From UBA4416 sp035439445 (GTDB taxonomy: Bacteria; Bacteroidota; Bacteroidia; B-17B0; Aurantibacillaceae), in contig DAORKG010000012.1 in the NCBI GenBank assembly GCA_035439445.1, forward strand, positions 1 through 64,000: DNA of 64,000 nucleotides, given 5' to 3'. Position numbers and translations under genes: made by a program. Below are positions 34,460 to 42,991 of the stretch, piece by piece. Every line of letters starts with the position of its first letter. Position 1 is the stretch's first letter. The notes under the pieces are model-generated. The model was given only the letters and a program-made list of their open reading frames with translations. It did not search any database and was not told the origin of the DNA.

Positions 34460-35836
34460 ATGAAAAAAATATTATTTGTTATCATATTATTTGCTTTCAC
34501 ATCGTTAAACGCTCAATATACCCCACTCCATAGTTTTAACTCGGGTGGTTTTACTCACACTTTGAATGGACTTTATTTCGATGGTACATATCTATACGGT
34601 ACAAATAAGCAAGGTGGTACAAACAATAATGGGACTATATTTAAAATTAAGCCTGATGGAACTGGTTTTACTACTATTTTTAATTTTGATACACAAAATC
34701 ATGACAGTCCTATTGGCAGGTTAGTATCAGATGGTATATACCTTTATGGAATGGCTACCGATTTTAATTCAGGAGGTAATGGGTTCATATATAAAATTAA
34801 GCCTGATGGCTCTGGTTTTTTGGATATTTTTGATTTTTCTATTGTTAACGATGGAGCTCAGCCAAGCCCAAGTTTATTTTTTGATGGCACCTATCTTTAT
34901 GGGGCGACAGATTTGGGTGGTTTGTATGGAGATGGTATTATTTTTAGAATCAAACCAGATGGAACTTCATACACAACTTTAAAAGATTTAGACGAAAGTG
35001 TTACTGGATTGGGTGTCAATAATCTAATTTCTGATGGTACTTATTTATACGGTACAATTCAGTTTGGAGGTCTGAATTCTTATGGGACTTTTTTTAGAAT
35101 GAAACTTGACGGTACCTCTTTTACTATTCTTTTGAATTTTGATAAATTTACAAATGGGAGTTATCCATCAGGATTAATATCATATGGAGGCTTCTTATAT
35201 GGGACTACAGTAGGAGGGGGTACTAACAATAAAGGTACCATATTCAAAATTATGTCAGATGGTTCTGGTTATCAAAAAATATTTGATTTTAATGGTATTA
35301 ATGGATGTTGGCCTAGTGCGAGTTCACTTCTTTTAGTAGGATCAAATTTTTATGGAACAACTTCAGCCGGAGGACCTGATGATCATGGAACTGTATTTAA
35401 AATTCAAAATAATGGAACTGGTTTTGTAAATGTTTTTAATTTTTTGAATTCAACAAATGCATATATTCCTTTTGGTCAAATTGTTTCAGATGGCATATCA
35501 ATTTACGGCCTAACTGCTGAAAATTTTGATTCTAACAACAGTACGTATGGAGAAGGGGATTTGTATAAGTTAGGGCTTACAACAGGTATAAATGAAGATT
35601 TATTTAAACTAAATAGAGTTCTTGTGTATCCAAATCCTTGCGATGGATTATTGAATATAAGCTACGTAAATACATTAAAGGAGATTGAAGTATTTGATAA
35701 TTTAGGAAGTCTGGTATTTATAACAAAAATTGATGATAACGATCAAATAAATCTATCTAGTTTATCAAAAGGTATGTATTTTTTGAGAATATTTACAGGA
35801 GAACAATATCATATGGAAAAAGTTATTGTAAAATAA
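34460..35836 (+). CDS. Secreted GloVer-repeat protein with T9SS type A domain
   Basis: This 458-residue protein has a signal peptide (MKKILFVIILFAFTSLNAQ). Six to seven repeats of about 50 residues follow, each of the form YLYGT..GG...GTIFKI..DG (choice-of-anchor GloVer repeat, probably a beta-propeller). The C-terminal type A T9SS sorting domain is VLVYPNPCDGLLNISY, then LSKGMYFLRIF. It is likely a surface or secreted protein. Monocistronic. Confidence 0.85.
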   Translation: MKKILFVIILFAFTSLNAQYTPLHSFNSGGFTHTLNGLYFDGTYLYGTNKQGGTNNNGTIFKIKPDGTGFTTIFNFDTQNHDSPIGRLVSDGIYLYGMATDFNSGGNGFIYKIKPDGSGFLDIFDFSIVNDGAQPSPSLFFDGTYLYGATDLGGLYGDGIIFRIKPDGTSYTTLKDLDESVTGLGVNNLISDGTYLYGTIQFGGLNSYGTFFRMKLDGTSFTILLNFDKFTNGSYPSGLISYGGFLYGTTVGGGTNNKGTIFKIMSDGSGYQKIFDFNGINGCWPSASSLLLVGSNFYGTTSAGGPDDHGTVFKIQNNGTGFVNVFNFLNSTNAYIPFGQIVSDGISIYGLTAENFDSNNSTYGEGDLYKLGLTTGINEDLFKLNRVLVYPNPCDGLLNISYVNTLKEIEVFDNLGSLVFITKIDDNDQINLSSLSKGMYFLRIFTGEQYHMEKVIVK

Positions 35837-36102
35837 TGTGTTATAAAAAACTTATATTAACTAACAGTAAATTGAAATATTGTTTATTTATTAACAATTA
35901 TAAGTTTTTACAACACGGTAATTTTTTAAAAAAAGTATTTATAGTTATTAATTTTCCTTAAAATTTTCTAACCAATACATTCTTCAAAATTATTTGCTTA
36001 CTCTCTAATACTTTTGACTTTCATCTATAAATAATCTATTAACTCATAATGTATTATTTTATTTAAACCTCTGAAAGAATGCTTTTTACTTTTTCTCAAA
36101 AT
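35837..36102. other. Gene-free AT-rich stretch before the tRNA terminator
   Basis: About 266 bp (just over 300 bp up to the tRNA gene) with no credible reading frame, repeat or promoter on either strand. A minus-strand frame at 36025-36219 runs through the tRNA gene and is not coding. Confidence 0.6.
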
Positions 36103-36129
36103 AAAAAAAGCGCCACAAGGGCGCTTTTT
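36103..36129 (-). terminator. Terminator of the tRNA-Ser transcript
   Basis: AGCGCC pairs with GGCGCT (36109-36114 and 36120-36125), flanked by A and T runs, 12 bp beyond the 3' end of the tRNA on the minus strand. Confidence 0.8.
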
Positions 36130-36140
36130 ACATTTATCAG

Positions 36141-36225
36141 CGGAGAAATAGGGATTCGAACCCCAGGAACCTTTCGGTTCAACAGTTTTCAAGACTGCCG
36201 CAATCGACCACTCTGCCATTTCTCC
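36141..36225 (-). tRNA. tRNA-Ser (anticodon UGA)
   Basis: This 85-nt gene on the minus strand has acceptor stem GGAGAAA/TTTCTCC, anticodon loop CTTGAAA with anticodon TGA (36189-36191), a long class II variable arm (AACCGAAAGGTT) and T-loop GGTTCGAATCC. The discriminator is G, as usual in serine tRNAs, and CCA is not encoded. Confidence 0.95.
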
Positions 36226-36338
36226 TGAGACGGCAAAAATAGTAATTTTTTTTATTCTGCAAGTAATTTTTATAAAATATTTTTTATGATTAACTTTATC
36301 AAAATTTACATCCCCCCAGTAATTTGTAAATCAATATT

Positions 36339-37814
36339 ATGCGACAATTTCTTTTTTTTATAGCCTTATTTTTTTTAAGTCCTGTTTTTTCAAATATTAC
36401 GGTTTATTTTAACTATGGGGTTTTTAATACCGGTAATAATAAACCTTATCTGGAAACCTATTTAACTATTACGGGTAATTCAGTAAAATTTTTGCCGGTA
36501 AATGGTACTTTTCAGGCTAATATTAATATTTCATGGAAAATCTTGAATGGAAAAGAAATTGTAAAAGAATCAAAATACAATTTGATGAGTCCGTTGGCTT
36601 CCGACACGCTTCACTTACCTTCTTTTATAGATAATCAACGTTTCTCTTTAGATAACGGTGCTTACACTCTTGAATTAGTAGTAACAGATAATGCAAATCC
36701 ATCTTCAAAATCAGTGCATTCCGAAAAAATTAATATTAATCTCAAAAGAGAGAAAAAAGCTTACAACTCTGATATTCAAATATTGGAATCGTTTTCAAAA
36801 TCTAACAGTCAATCTACTTTAACTAAAAGCGGTTATGATTTAATACCTTATAACATTAATTATTTTCCTAAAAACCAAAATGCACTTAAGTTTTATATGG
36901 AAACATATAATTTGGATACCTTATTAGGAAAAGGTACCAAGTTTGTGTATTCTTACTATGTTGAGAATAGTGATAATCTTCAAAAACAAATCGGCCTTTC
37001 AGGTTTCCAAAAACAAAATGCTGCCAGAATTAACCCATTGTTGGCACAATTTGATATCTCTTTGTTACCTACCGGGAATTACAATTTAGTTATAGAAACT
37101 AGAGACTCAACAAGTGTGTTGCAATCTCAAAAAAAATGGTTTTTCCAGCGTCAAAGTGATGCAAAGCCTCAGTTGTCTTATGAAGATACAAAATATAAAA
37201 CAGTAGAGGAGTTTTTTAACTCGGTTCAAAGTTCAGATTCTTTAAAACAATTTATTGAATGCTTGTGGCCTGTTTCATCTTATAAAGACAGAGAATGGCA
37301 AGGTGTTCAAATAAATAGAAAAGATCCTAATTTAATGAGAGGTTATTTGGTTACCTATTGGAAAACACAAGCTGCTGATACAACAGATGCGCTTCAATTG
37401 TGGTATACTTATTACAAAAGAGTTTTGGAAACAAATGCTTTATTGAAGTGTGGTAAACAAAAAGGATATTATACCGATAGAGGCAGAGTTTATTTGCAAT
37501 ACGGAAAACCTGATCAACGTAATCAGGTAAATAGCGAACCCGAAACGTATCCTTATGAAATATGGCAGTATTACAGAATTTACGATAAGGCAACAAAGCG
37601 TTTTTTTACAAATAAAAAATTTGTGTTTGCTAATTTTGCTATTGCCGATGATTGTTATAAGCTGATTCATAGTGATGTAAAGGGCGAAGTGTATGATGAA
37701 CGATGGAGATTTAGGTTGGTAAACAGAACTCAGCAGACTATCAATTTTGATGAGACAAAACCAAAAAGTTTTTATGGTAATAACACCGAAGACAACTTTA
37801 ATAACCCGCGCTAA
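36339..37814 (+). CDS. GWxTD-domain secreted protein
   Basis: This 491-residue protein has a signal peptide (FLFFIALFFLSPVFSN). A beta-rich N-terminal part is followed at about residues 370-430 by the GWxTD-domain core GYYTDRGRVYLQYGKPDQ and YPYEIWQYYRI (here GYYTD instead of GWxTD). Proteins of this family are widespread in Bacteroidota and some Acidobacteria and are of unknown function. It is followed 3 bp later by a glycosyltransferase gene, so the two are probably cotranscribed. Confidence 0.82.
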   Translation: MRQFLFFIALFFLSPVFSNITVYFNYGVFNTGNNKPYLETYLTITGNSVKFLPVNGTFQANINISWKILNGKEIVKESKYNLMSPLASDTLHLPSFIDNQRFSLDNGAYTLELVVTDNANPSSKSVHSEKININLKREKKAYNSDIQILESFSKSNSQSTLTKSGYDLIPYNINYFPKNQNALKFYMETYNLDTLLGKGTKFVYSYYVENSDNLQKQIGLSGFQKQNAARINPLLAQFDISLLPTGNYNLVIETRDSTSVLQSQKKWFFQRQSDAKPQLSYEDTKYKTVEEFFNSVQSSDSLKQFIECLWPVSSYKDREWQGVQINRKDPNLMRGYLVTYWKTQAADTTDALQLWYTYYKRVLETNALLKCGKQKGYYTDRGRVYLQYGKPDQRNQVNSEPETYPYEIWQYYRIYDKATKRFFTNKKFVFANFAIADDCYKLIHSDVKGEVYDERWRFRLVNRTQQTINFDETKPKSFYGNNTEDNFNNPR

Positions 37815-37817
37815 TTT

Positions 37818-38840
37818 ATGTTGAGCAGTCAGGTAGCGGTAGTTATTTTAAATTGGAATGGGAAATCTTTTTTAGAAAAGTTTCTTCCAAACATTATAAA
37901 GTATTCGCAAGGAGCTCAAATTGTTGTTGCTGATAATCAGTCATCAGACAACAGCGTTGCGTTTTTAAAAGAGAATTTTCCTGAAGTAAACATTATTATT
38001 AATCCTTCTAATGATGGTTTTGCCAAAGGTTATAATTTGGCATTAAAACAAGTGCAGGCAGAATTTTATGTTTTACTGAATTCGGATGTGGAGGTAACTC
38101 AAAATTGGATTGAACCAATTATTGATCTTATGCAATCTGATTCTAAAATTGCGGCATGTCAGCCAAAAATTTTAGCCTACAACCAACCTTCAAAATTTGA
38201 GTATGCTGGTGCTTCAGGCGGTTTTATTGATAAATACGGCTATCCATTTTGCAGAGGAAGAATATTTAATGTGTTAGAGGAAGATAAAGGGCAGTATGAT
38301 ACCACTAAAGAAGTATTTTGGGCAACAGGCGCTTGTATGTTTGTTCGCGCAGAGGCGTTTTGGAAAGTAGGAGGTTTTGATGATGATTATTTTGCACACA
38401 TGGAAGAAATTGATGTGTGTTGGCGTATGAAAAATATTGGCTATCAAATTTTCATCGAACCTAAATCAAAAGTGTATCATGTGGGAGGTGGAACATTAAA
38501 TAAATTAAGTCCGCGAAAAACTTTTTTAAATTTTAGAAATAATTTAATCACGCTCACTAAAAACGCATCACCACGTTTTTTATTTTTTAAAATAATTTAT
38601 CGCATGATTTTGGATGGTGTAGCTGCCTTTAAATTTTTATTGGAAGGAAACGGCTCTCATTTTTTTGCAGTTATTAAAGCACACTTTTCGTTTTATAAAC
38701 TTTTACCATCTACATTAAAAAAACGCGATGATATGCGTTTAATGGGTGAGTTTAAAGATGCAACGTCAGGTGTTTACGAGAAAAATATTGTATATACTCA
38801 TTTTGTAAAAGGAGTGAAACATTATAGCGAATTAGAATAA
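37818..38840 (+). CDS. Family 2 glycosyltransferase, rhamnosyltransferase-like
   Basis: This 340-residue GT-A fold enzyme has VVILNWNGKSFLEKFLP at the N-terminus, VADNQSSDNSV, the metal-binding LNSDVEV, and the acceptor-side region HMEEIDVCWRMKNIGY. This pattern fits WbbL-type rhamnosyltransferase-like GT2 enzymes acting on cell-surface polysaccharide. No membrane segment is convincing. It starts 3 bp after the GWxTD gene. Confidence 0.85.
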   Translation: MLSSQVAVVILNWNGKSFLEKFLPNIIKYSQGAQIVVADNQSSDNSVAFLKENFPEVNIIINPSNDGFAKGYNLALKQVQAEFYVLLNSDVEVTQNWIEPIIDLMQSDSKIAACQPKILAYNQPSKFEYAGASGGFIDKYGYPFCRGRIFNVLEEDKGQYDTTKEVFWATGACMFVRAEAFWKVGGFDDDYFAHMEEIDVCWRMKNIGYQIFIEPKSKVYHVGGGTLNKLSPRKTFLNFRNNLITLTKNASPRFLFFKIIYRMILDGVAAFKFLLEGNGSHFFAVIKAHFSFYKLLPSTLKKRDDMRLMGEFKDATSGVYEKNIVYTHFVKGVKHYSELE

Positions 38841-38843
38841 TGC

Positions 38844-38891
38844 TTCTCGATTCCGCTCGAAGCTACATGTCAGTTCGAGCGAAGTCGAGAA
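38844..38891. repeat. Imperfect inverted repeat of the dispersed 24-bp TTCTCGACTTCG element
   Basis: TTCTCGATTCCGCTCGAAG (38844-38862) faces CAGTTCGAGCGAAGTCGAGA (38871-38890), forming a roughly 48-bp palindrome right after the GT2 stop. The right half with its flank (38868-38891) is an exact reverse complement of the 24-mer at 56424-56447. Confidence 0.75.
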
Positions 38892-38897
38892 CAAATG

Positions 38898-40460
38898 TTA
38901 CTTCAATCCCCAATTTGAATTTTTTCCCTTCTGGGGATCAAAATCCATCTTATTTTTTTTGCAAATTAAACTCGCTACATCTCTCGCCTGGATTAAAGAA
39001 ATAGGAATTCCACCACCGGCTCGTCCCCAATGACTTGCGTAATAAAAGTTTTTTAAGTTAGGTAAATTGAATTTCACAGGAGATGAAGCTGCCATATCTT
39101 TACCCGGTAACCAACCCTGCGCACTACCTTGCCAATTATTAGTGTAGCGTAATACAGTTGCAGGAGTAGCAAAATCTATGACTTCAATGTCATCTTTAAT
39201 ACCAGGGAATTTTACTTCTAATAATTCCACTAAAGCATCTGTAAATTTCTTTTTTTCGGTACGGTATTTTGGTCGATCGTTTTTGCGTAAGTCAATCCAG
39301 TATTTTCCGTTAGTTGTATAAAAGCTACAAGCCATTACTGTTTTTCCTTCTGGAGCTAGAGTAGGGTCGTAGTTATAAAAATGTGCTTCTAATCTATCCC
39401 ACGATTTGCCGCATGGCGATTCTAATTTTACTTCTGTTGGAAAACGAGAAAAATGTGGGTACTCTTTATAAGATTTTTTTAATCCGAATGATACTAACAA
39501 AATAGAATAATATACATCTAAAATTTTTCCGTCGCGCAATTTTAAAATCGTATCGTCAATATATTTACCATCCAGATATTCAAACACTGTTTTATACCAA
39601 TCAGCGGTAGATAAAACCATATCGCTTTTATGAATCACATCATTACGAACCAATAAACCTTTGGCTTCATTATTTTCCACCAATATTTTTTTTACGGGAG
39701 TATTGTAATGGATTTTTCCGCCCATAGCGATATAATTATCTGCTATGCGTTGTGCCCAACTCAGTGAGCCTCCAATGGGATAACCGGCACTTTGTTTATC
39801 AAAAAACGACATTGGAAAATTGAGTACCATCATTTTTACTTCTTCGCCATCAAATAATAACTCAAAGCTTTCTTTTAAAAACGGACTCTTAAATTTTTTA
39901 GCAATATCAAAATTGGTGATTTTTTTTTGCTTACTAACATACACCAAAAACTTTAAGTACTTGGCCATTTTAACGCTTCTGATTATGGAAGGGACTAAAG
40001 GCAGCTTATACATCACCGGAGGTAACTCAAATTGTTGTAGGTTTCGGATGTCTTGTATTACCTCGTTAATCACCTCTTTATCTTCCGGAGATAAATCGAG
40101 CATATATGCTTTCAATTTATCCAAATTAGTATAAAGCTTAAAGGTTTTGTTACCGTATTTATCTACATTATTTTTTAAATCCACATGTAAACGAATATCA
40201 TGGTTATGAAAAGGCACTTTTTTCATATCAATTAATTCCGACCACATTTTATGAAAACCACTGCCTTCTTTTGAACCTAAAATCCAATGGATAGATCCAT
40301 CAATAGTGTATTCACCATTTTGCCAACTAGTACATAAACCACCCGGAATAGAATGTTTTTCGAAAATTTGCGTTTCAAAACCATTCATTTGCAGGTAGCA
40401 TCCGGCTGATAAACCGGAAATACCTGCTCCAATTATATTAATGGTTGGTTTTTGTAGCAT
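38898..40460 (-). CDS. Phytoene desaturase / carotenoid isomerase-like flavoprotein
   Basis: This roughly 520-residue protein has the FAD-binding motif IIGAGISGLSAGCYLQ at the N-terminus, then FEKHSIPGGLCTSW and IDGSIHWILG, and the C-terminal region YYASHWGRAGGGIPISLIQA. These are typical of the CrtI/CrtISO and retinol saturase superfamily. It could act on carotenoids or other polyenes. No other carotenoid genes are near, so the substrate is open. I prefer ATG 40460 (LQKPTINIIGAG) over ATG 40475, five codons upstream. Confidence 0.82.
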   Translation of the reverse strand: MLQKPTINIIGAGISGLSAGCYLQMNGFETQIFEKHSIPGGLCTSWQNGEYTIDGSIHWILGSKEGSGFHKMWSELIDMKKVPFHNHDIRLHVDLKNNVDKYGNKTFKLYTNLDKLKAYMLDLSPEDKEVINEVIQDIRNLQQFELPPVMYKLPLVPSIIRSVKMAKYLKFLVYVSKQKKITNFDIAKKFKSPFLKESFELLFDGEEVKMMVLNFPMSFFDKQSAGYPIGGSLSWAQRIADNYIAMGGKIHYNTPVKKILVENNEAKGLLVRNDVIHKSDMVLSTADWYKTVFEYLDGKYIDDTILKLRDGKILDVYYSILLVSFGLKKSYKEYPHFSRFPTEVKLESPCGKSWDRLEAHFYNYDPTLAPEGKTVMACSFYTTNGKYWIDLRKNDRPKYRTEKKKFTDALVELLEVKFPGIKDDIEVIDFATPATVLRYTNNWQGSAQGWLPGKDMAASSPVKFNLPNLKNFYYASHWGRAGGGIPISLIQARDVASLICKKNKMDFDPQKGKNSNWGLK

Positions 40461-40540
40461 ATTCAAATATATCAAAAAGATTGAGATTTTGTAGGATCTA
40501 CGATATTTCGTGTTTTTTCAAAAACTTAATTATTTTGATA

Positions 40541-40574
40541 AAAAAAAGCCACTCATTGAGCAGCTCTTTTTTTA
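40541..40574 (-). terminator. Terminator downstream of hpf
   Basis: On the minus strand GCTGCTC pairs with GAGTGGC (two G-U pairs) around a 4-nt loop, flanked by A and T tracts, about 20 bp after the hpf stop. Confidence 0.7.
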
Positions 40575-40594
40575 TTTTCGAGATAATTTAAAAT

Positions 40595-40915
40595 TTATAA
40601 ATCATCCATATTTACTCTTGCTCCTGCTTGCTTTTCTTTATGTTTTTTAATTTGAGATTTCAAAGCTTCACAAGCTAAATCAATAGATTCTTCAAATGAC
40701 GCTGATTGTTTTTTAGAAAATAACTCTTGTCCTTTAGCCAATATTTTAATTTCGGCAACTTTGTTTTCGCTGTTAGATGATTTATCTAAACGCATAATTA
40801 CCTCACCATTTATTAAACCATCATGAAAGGTTTTTAATTTGTTCATTTTTTCGTTAGCAAATGCAATTAACTTTTTGTCTGCATCAAAGTGCACTGATTG
40901 AATGTTCGTTGTCAT
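40595..40915 (-). CDS. hpf: Ribosome hibernation promoting factor / RaiA family
   Basis: This 106-residue protein of the HPF/YfiA fold reads VHFDADKKLIAFANEKMNKL, then FEESIDLACEALKSQIKKH and a basic tail. These factors bind the 30S decoding centre and idle ribosomes in stationary phase. Short form, without the dimerisation domain of long HPF. It is last in an rpsU-xerC-hpf array that is common in Bacteroidota. It has an unusually strong Shine-Dalgarno sequence. Confidence 0.92.
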   Translation of the reverse strand: MTTNIQSVHFDADKKLIAFANEKMNKLKTFHDGLINGEVIMRLDKSSNSENKVAEIKILAKGQELFSKKQSASFEESIDLACEALKSQIKKHKEKQAGARVNMDDL

Positions 40916-40921
40916 AATTAA

Positions 40922-40929
40922 TCCTCCTC
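40922..40929 (-). promoter_or_regulatory. Strong Shine-Dalgarno sequence of hpf
   Basis: GAGGAGGA lies 6 bp upstream of the hpf ATG on the minus strand. A full-length Shine-Dalgarno match is rare in Bacteroidota, where the 16S 3' tail is generally sequestered, and I saw none of similar strength before other starts I inspected. Confidence 0.7.
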
Positions 40930-41001
40930 TTTTTTGTGTTTTATCCGCTATAGCTTTAACGAAAGCGGGTTTGGTTTATACTCTGTTAATTGTAATTTTA
41001 A

Positions 41002-41892
41002 TTAATCACCTCTTGGGTGGGCTTGTTTGTAAGACTTCTTTAATTTTTCGATAGTGTTATGTGTGTATACTTGCGTGGCACTTAAATTAGCATGTCCCAG
41101 TAAATCTTTCACTGCATTAATATCAGCACCATTATTTAACAGGTGTGTGGCAAATGTGTGGCGTAAAACATGCGGACTTTTCTTTTGTATGGTGGTAACT
41201 TGCGAGAGGTATTTTTTTACAATAGTGTAAACTTTTTGCTCTGATAGTGTATGTCCTTTCTCGCTAACCAACAACATAGGATTTGATAAGTTTTGTTCCT
41301 TTTTTACTTGTAAATAGCTTTCAAGGTTACGTTTTAAGTCTAAAGAAATCGGGATAATTCGTTCTTTATTTCTTTTACCCAAAACTTTGATGGTTGAGTT
41401 AAATAAATCTACGTCAACTTCTTTTAAATGAGTGAGTTCTGAGCGTCGAATACCAGTTTGGTAAAATAAATCCAGAATTAAGCGGTCTCTTATGCCATCA
41501 AAACCTTCCTCAAATTGAACTTCAGAGAATAAATCTTCCATTTGATGCTCATCTACAAAAACAGGTAAACGTTTTGGCGTTTTTGGACCCGAAATTTTTG
41601 ACATAGGGTTAATATCAATAATTTGCTGACGTTGCAGATACTTAAAAAATGATTTAAGAGAAGATAGCTTTCGGTTAACGGAGCGGGAAGCAATCTTCTC
41701 TTTTATTAAGGAGGCAACCCAGGCTCTTATTTGCTGGTAATTAATCTCTGAGATAGAAATGGAATCCTGTTGATGATTAATAAACTCTAAAAACTGGTTT
41801 ATATCATTTTTGTAGGAGTTTATGGTATGGGCAGAATACTTTTTTTCGTACGTTAAGTAGTCAAAAAATGAATCTATGTGCCTATGTAACAT
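41002..41892 (-). CDS. xerC: XerC/XerD-family tyrosine recombinase
   Basis: This 296-residue protein has the catalytic set in order: Arg149 (TGIRRSELTHL), Lys near 173, His241 and Arg244 (HVLRHTFATHLL), His267 (LLGHANL) and the nucleophile Tyr276 (VYTHNT). An N-terminal SAM-like DNA-binding domain occupies residues 1-90. Length and position beside rpsU and hpf fit the housekeeping dimer-resolution recombinase rather than a mobile-element integrase. Confidence 0.92.
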   Translation of the reverse strand: MLHRHIDSFFDYLTYEKKYSAHTINSYKNDINQFLEFINHQQDSISISEINYQQIRAWVASLIKEKIASRSVNRKLSSLKSFFKYLQRQQIIDINPMSKISGPKTPKRLPVFVDEHQMEDLFSEVQFEEGFDGIRDRLILDLFYQTGIRRSELTHLKEVDVDLFNSTIKVLGKRNKERIIPISLDLKRNLESYLQVKKEQNLSNPMLLVSEKGHTLSEQKVYTIVKKYLSQVTTIQKKSPHVLRHTFATHLLNNGADINAVKDLLGHANLSATQVYTHNTIEKLKKSYKQAHPRGD

Positions 41893-41975
41893 AAAAAACC
41901 TAAGGTTACTACGAATTTACTTTAAAATATCGCAATAACCTTAGGTTATAAATATAATTTTTGTGAAAAAGGAGC

Positions 41976-42173
41976 TTATTCAGCAGCTAAACCTAATTGC
42001 ATTTTTTGCTTGTAAACAGCTTTAATGCGTGTTTGTCTGTTAGTTACAGATGGTTTCTCGAAATTTTTACGAGCACGTAATTGTTTCACAACACCTGTTT
42101 TTTCAAATTTCTTTTTGAACTTTTTTAAAGCTTTTTCAATGCTTTCGCCTTCTTTTACTGCTACTATTAACAT
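41976..42173 (-). CDS. rpsU: 30S ribosomal protein bS21
   Basis: This 65-residue basic protein reads MLIVAVKEGESIEKALKKFK, then FEKPSVTNRQTRIKAVYKQK. Start at ATG 42173, matching the family N-terminus; the longer frame to 42227 would cross the promoter. In Bacteroidota bS21 helps hide the anti-Shine-Dalgarno of 16S rRNA. It is first gene of the rpsU-xerC-hpf array. Confidence 0.95.
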   Translation of the reverse strand: MLIVAVKEGESIEKALKKFKKKFEKTGVVKQLRARKNFEKPSVTNRQTRIKAVYKQKMQLGLAAE

Positions 42174-42206
42174 TATATAATTTTTATTAATTTTTAATTT
42201 GGGCTG

Positions 42207-42237
42207 CAAATATATAGGCTTATTCACTAAAATCCAA
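42207..42237 (-). promoter_or_regulatory. Promoter of rpsU
   Basis: On the minus strand TTG (42237-42235), a 20-bp spacer and TATATTTG (42214-42207) fit the Bacteroidota -33/-7 consensus. The predicted leader is about 27 nt and carries no Shine-Dalgarno match. Confidence 0.65.
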
Positions 42238-42279
42238 ATTTTATTAGCAATTAATTGTTTATTTTAGCGTTATAAACCT

Positions 42280-42477
42280 ATGAAAATGAAAATAATACAG
42301 TTTAGTGTACTTTTTTTGATGTTTTTACTTGTTTCTTGCAAAAAAGAAAGAACCTGTGAGTGTAAAAATGCTACAGCAACTTATGATGCAGGAACTTTAG
42401 ATGCGACTAAGAGTTATGCTAAAAAATACTGTAGTGATATGTCAAATGGTGAAACCACTTGTTCTTTAAAAGAATAG
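42280..42477 (+). CDS. Small Cys-rich lipoprotein
   Basis: This 65-residue protein has a lipoprotein signal peptide with lipobox LVSC (FSVLFLMFLLVSC). The mature part of about 45 residues has five cysteines beyond the lipid-bearing one (CECK, YCSD, TTCS pattern), suggesting disulfides. No family recognised. It abuts the carbonic anhydrase gene tail to tail. Confidence 0.7.
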   Translation: MKMKIIQFSVLFLMFLLVSCKKERTCECKNATATYDAGTLDATKSYAKKYCSDMSNGETTCSLKE

Positions 42478-42990
42478 TTATTTAAACCATCCACTATACA
42501 TTAGGTAATTATTGGCAATACGGTTTATTTCGCCATTAATTAACTCTTCCGAAATATCTTTTACTTTTTTTGCTGGAACTCCTGCGAAAATACAGCCGCT
42601 TGGCACTTTTGTGCCTTCGGTTAAAACAGCACCGGCCGCAATAATAGAATTAGAACCAATTTCGCAATTATCCATCACAATGGCCCCCATGCCAATTAAA
42701 ACATTATCATGAACCAAACTGCCATGCACAATAGCATTGTGCCCAACGGATACATTGTTGCCTAAAATGGTTTTTGTTTTTTGGTAAGTACAATGAATAA
42801 CGGCTCCATCCTGAATGTTTACTTTATTCCCCATTCTAATAGAATTAACATCACCTCTTACTACAGCATTAAACCAAAAACTGCAATCATCACCGCAAAT
42901 TACATCGCCAACAATGGTTGCATTGGGAGCTACAAAGGTGTTTTTTCCGAGCTGAGGCTCAATTCCATTAACAGGTAAAATAAAAGACAT
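42478..42990 (-). CDS. Gamma-class carbonic anhydrase family protein
   Basis: This 170-residue left-handed beta-helix of hexapeptide repeats has the three zinc histidines His66 (VIHCTYQ), His84 and His89 (VGHNAIVHG). This matches the YrdA/PaaY/CaiE-like gamma carbonic anhydrase family. PaaY, a thioesterase of the phenylacetate pathway, belongs to the same fold, which is worth noting because paa genes are nearby. A plain carbonic anhydrase-like role is the default. Confidence 0.88.
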   Translation of the reverse strand: MSFILPVNGIEPQLGKNTFVAPNATIVGDVICGDDCSFWFNAVVRGDVNSIRMGNKVNIQDGAVIHCTYQKTKTILGNNVSVGHNAIVHGSLVHDNVLIGMGAIVMDNCEIGSNSIIAAGAVLTEGTKVPSGCIFAGVPAKKVKDISEELINGEINRIANNYLMYSGWFK

Positions 42991-42991
42991 C

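Noticed and set aside
36025..36219. 64-residue minus-strand protein
   Set aside because: It runs through the tRNA-Ser gene and its terminator, and has no family resemblance.
41002..41892. Integrase marking a mobile element
   Set aside because: Length, motifs and the rpsU-xerC-hpf setting fit the housekeeping Xer recombinase; no attachment-site duplication or cargo was seen.
42174..42227. N-terminal extension of bS21
   Set aside because: It crosses the rpsU promoter, and the family starts at MLIVAV.
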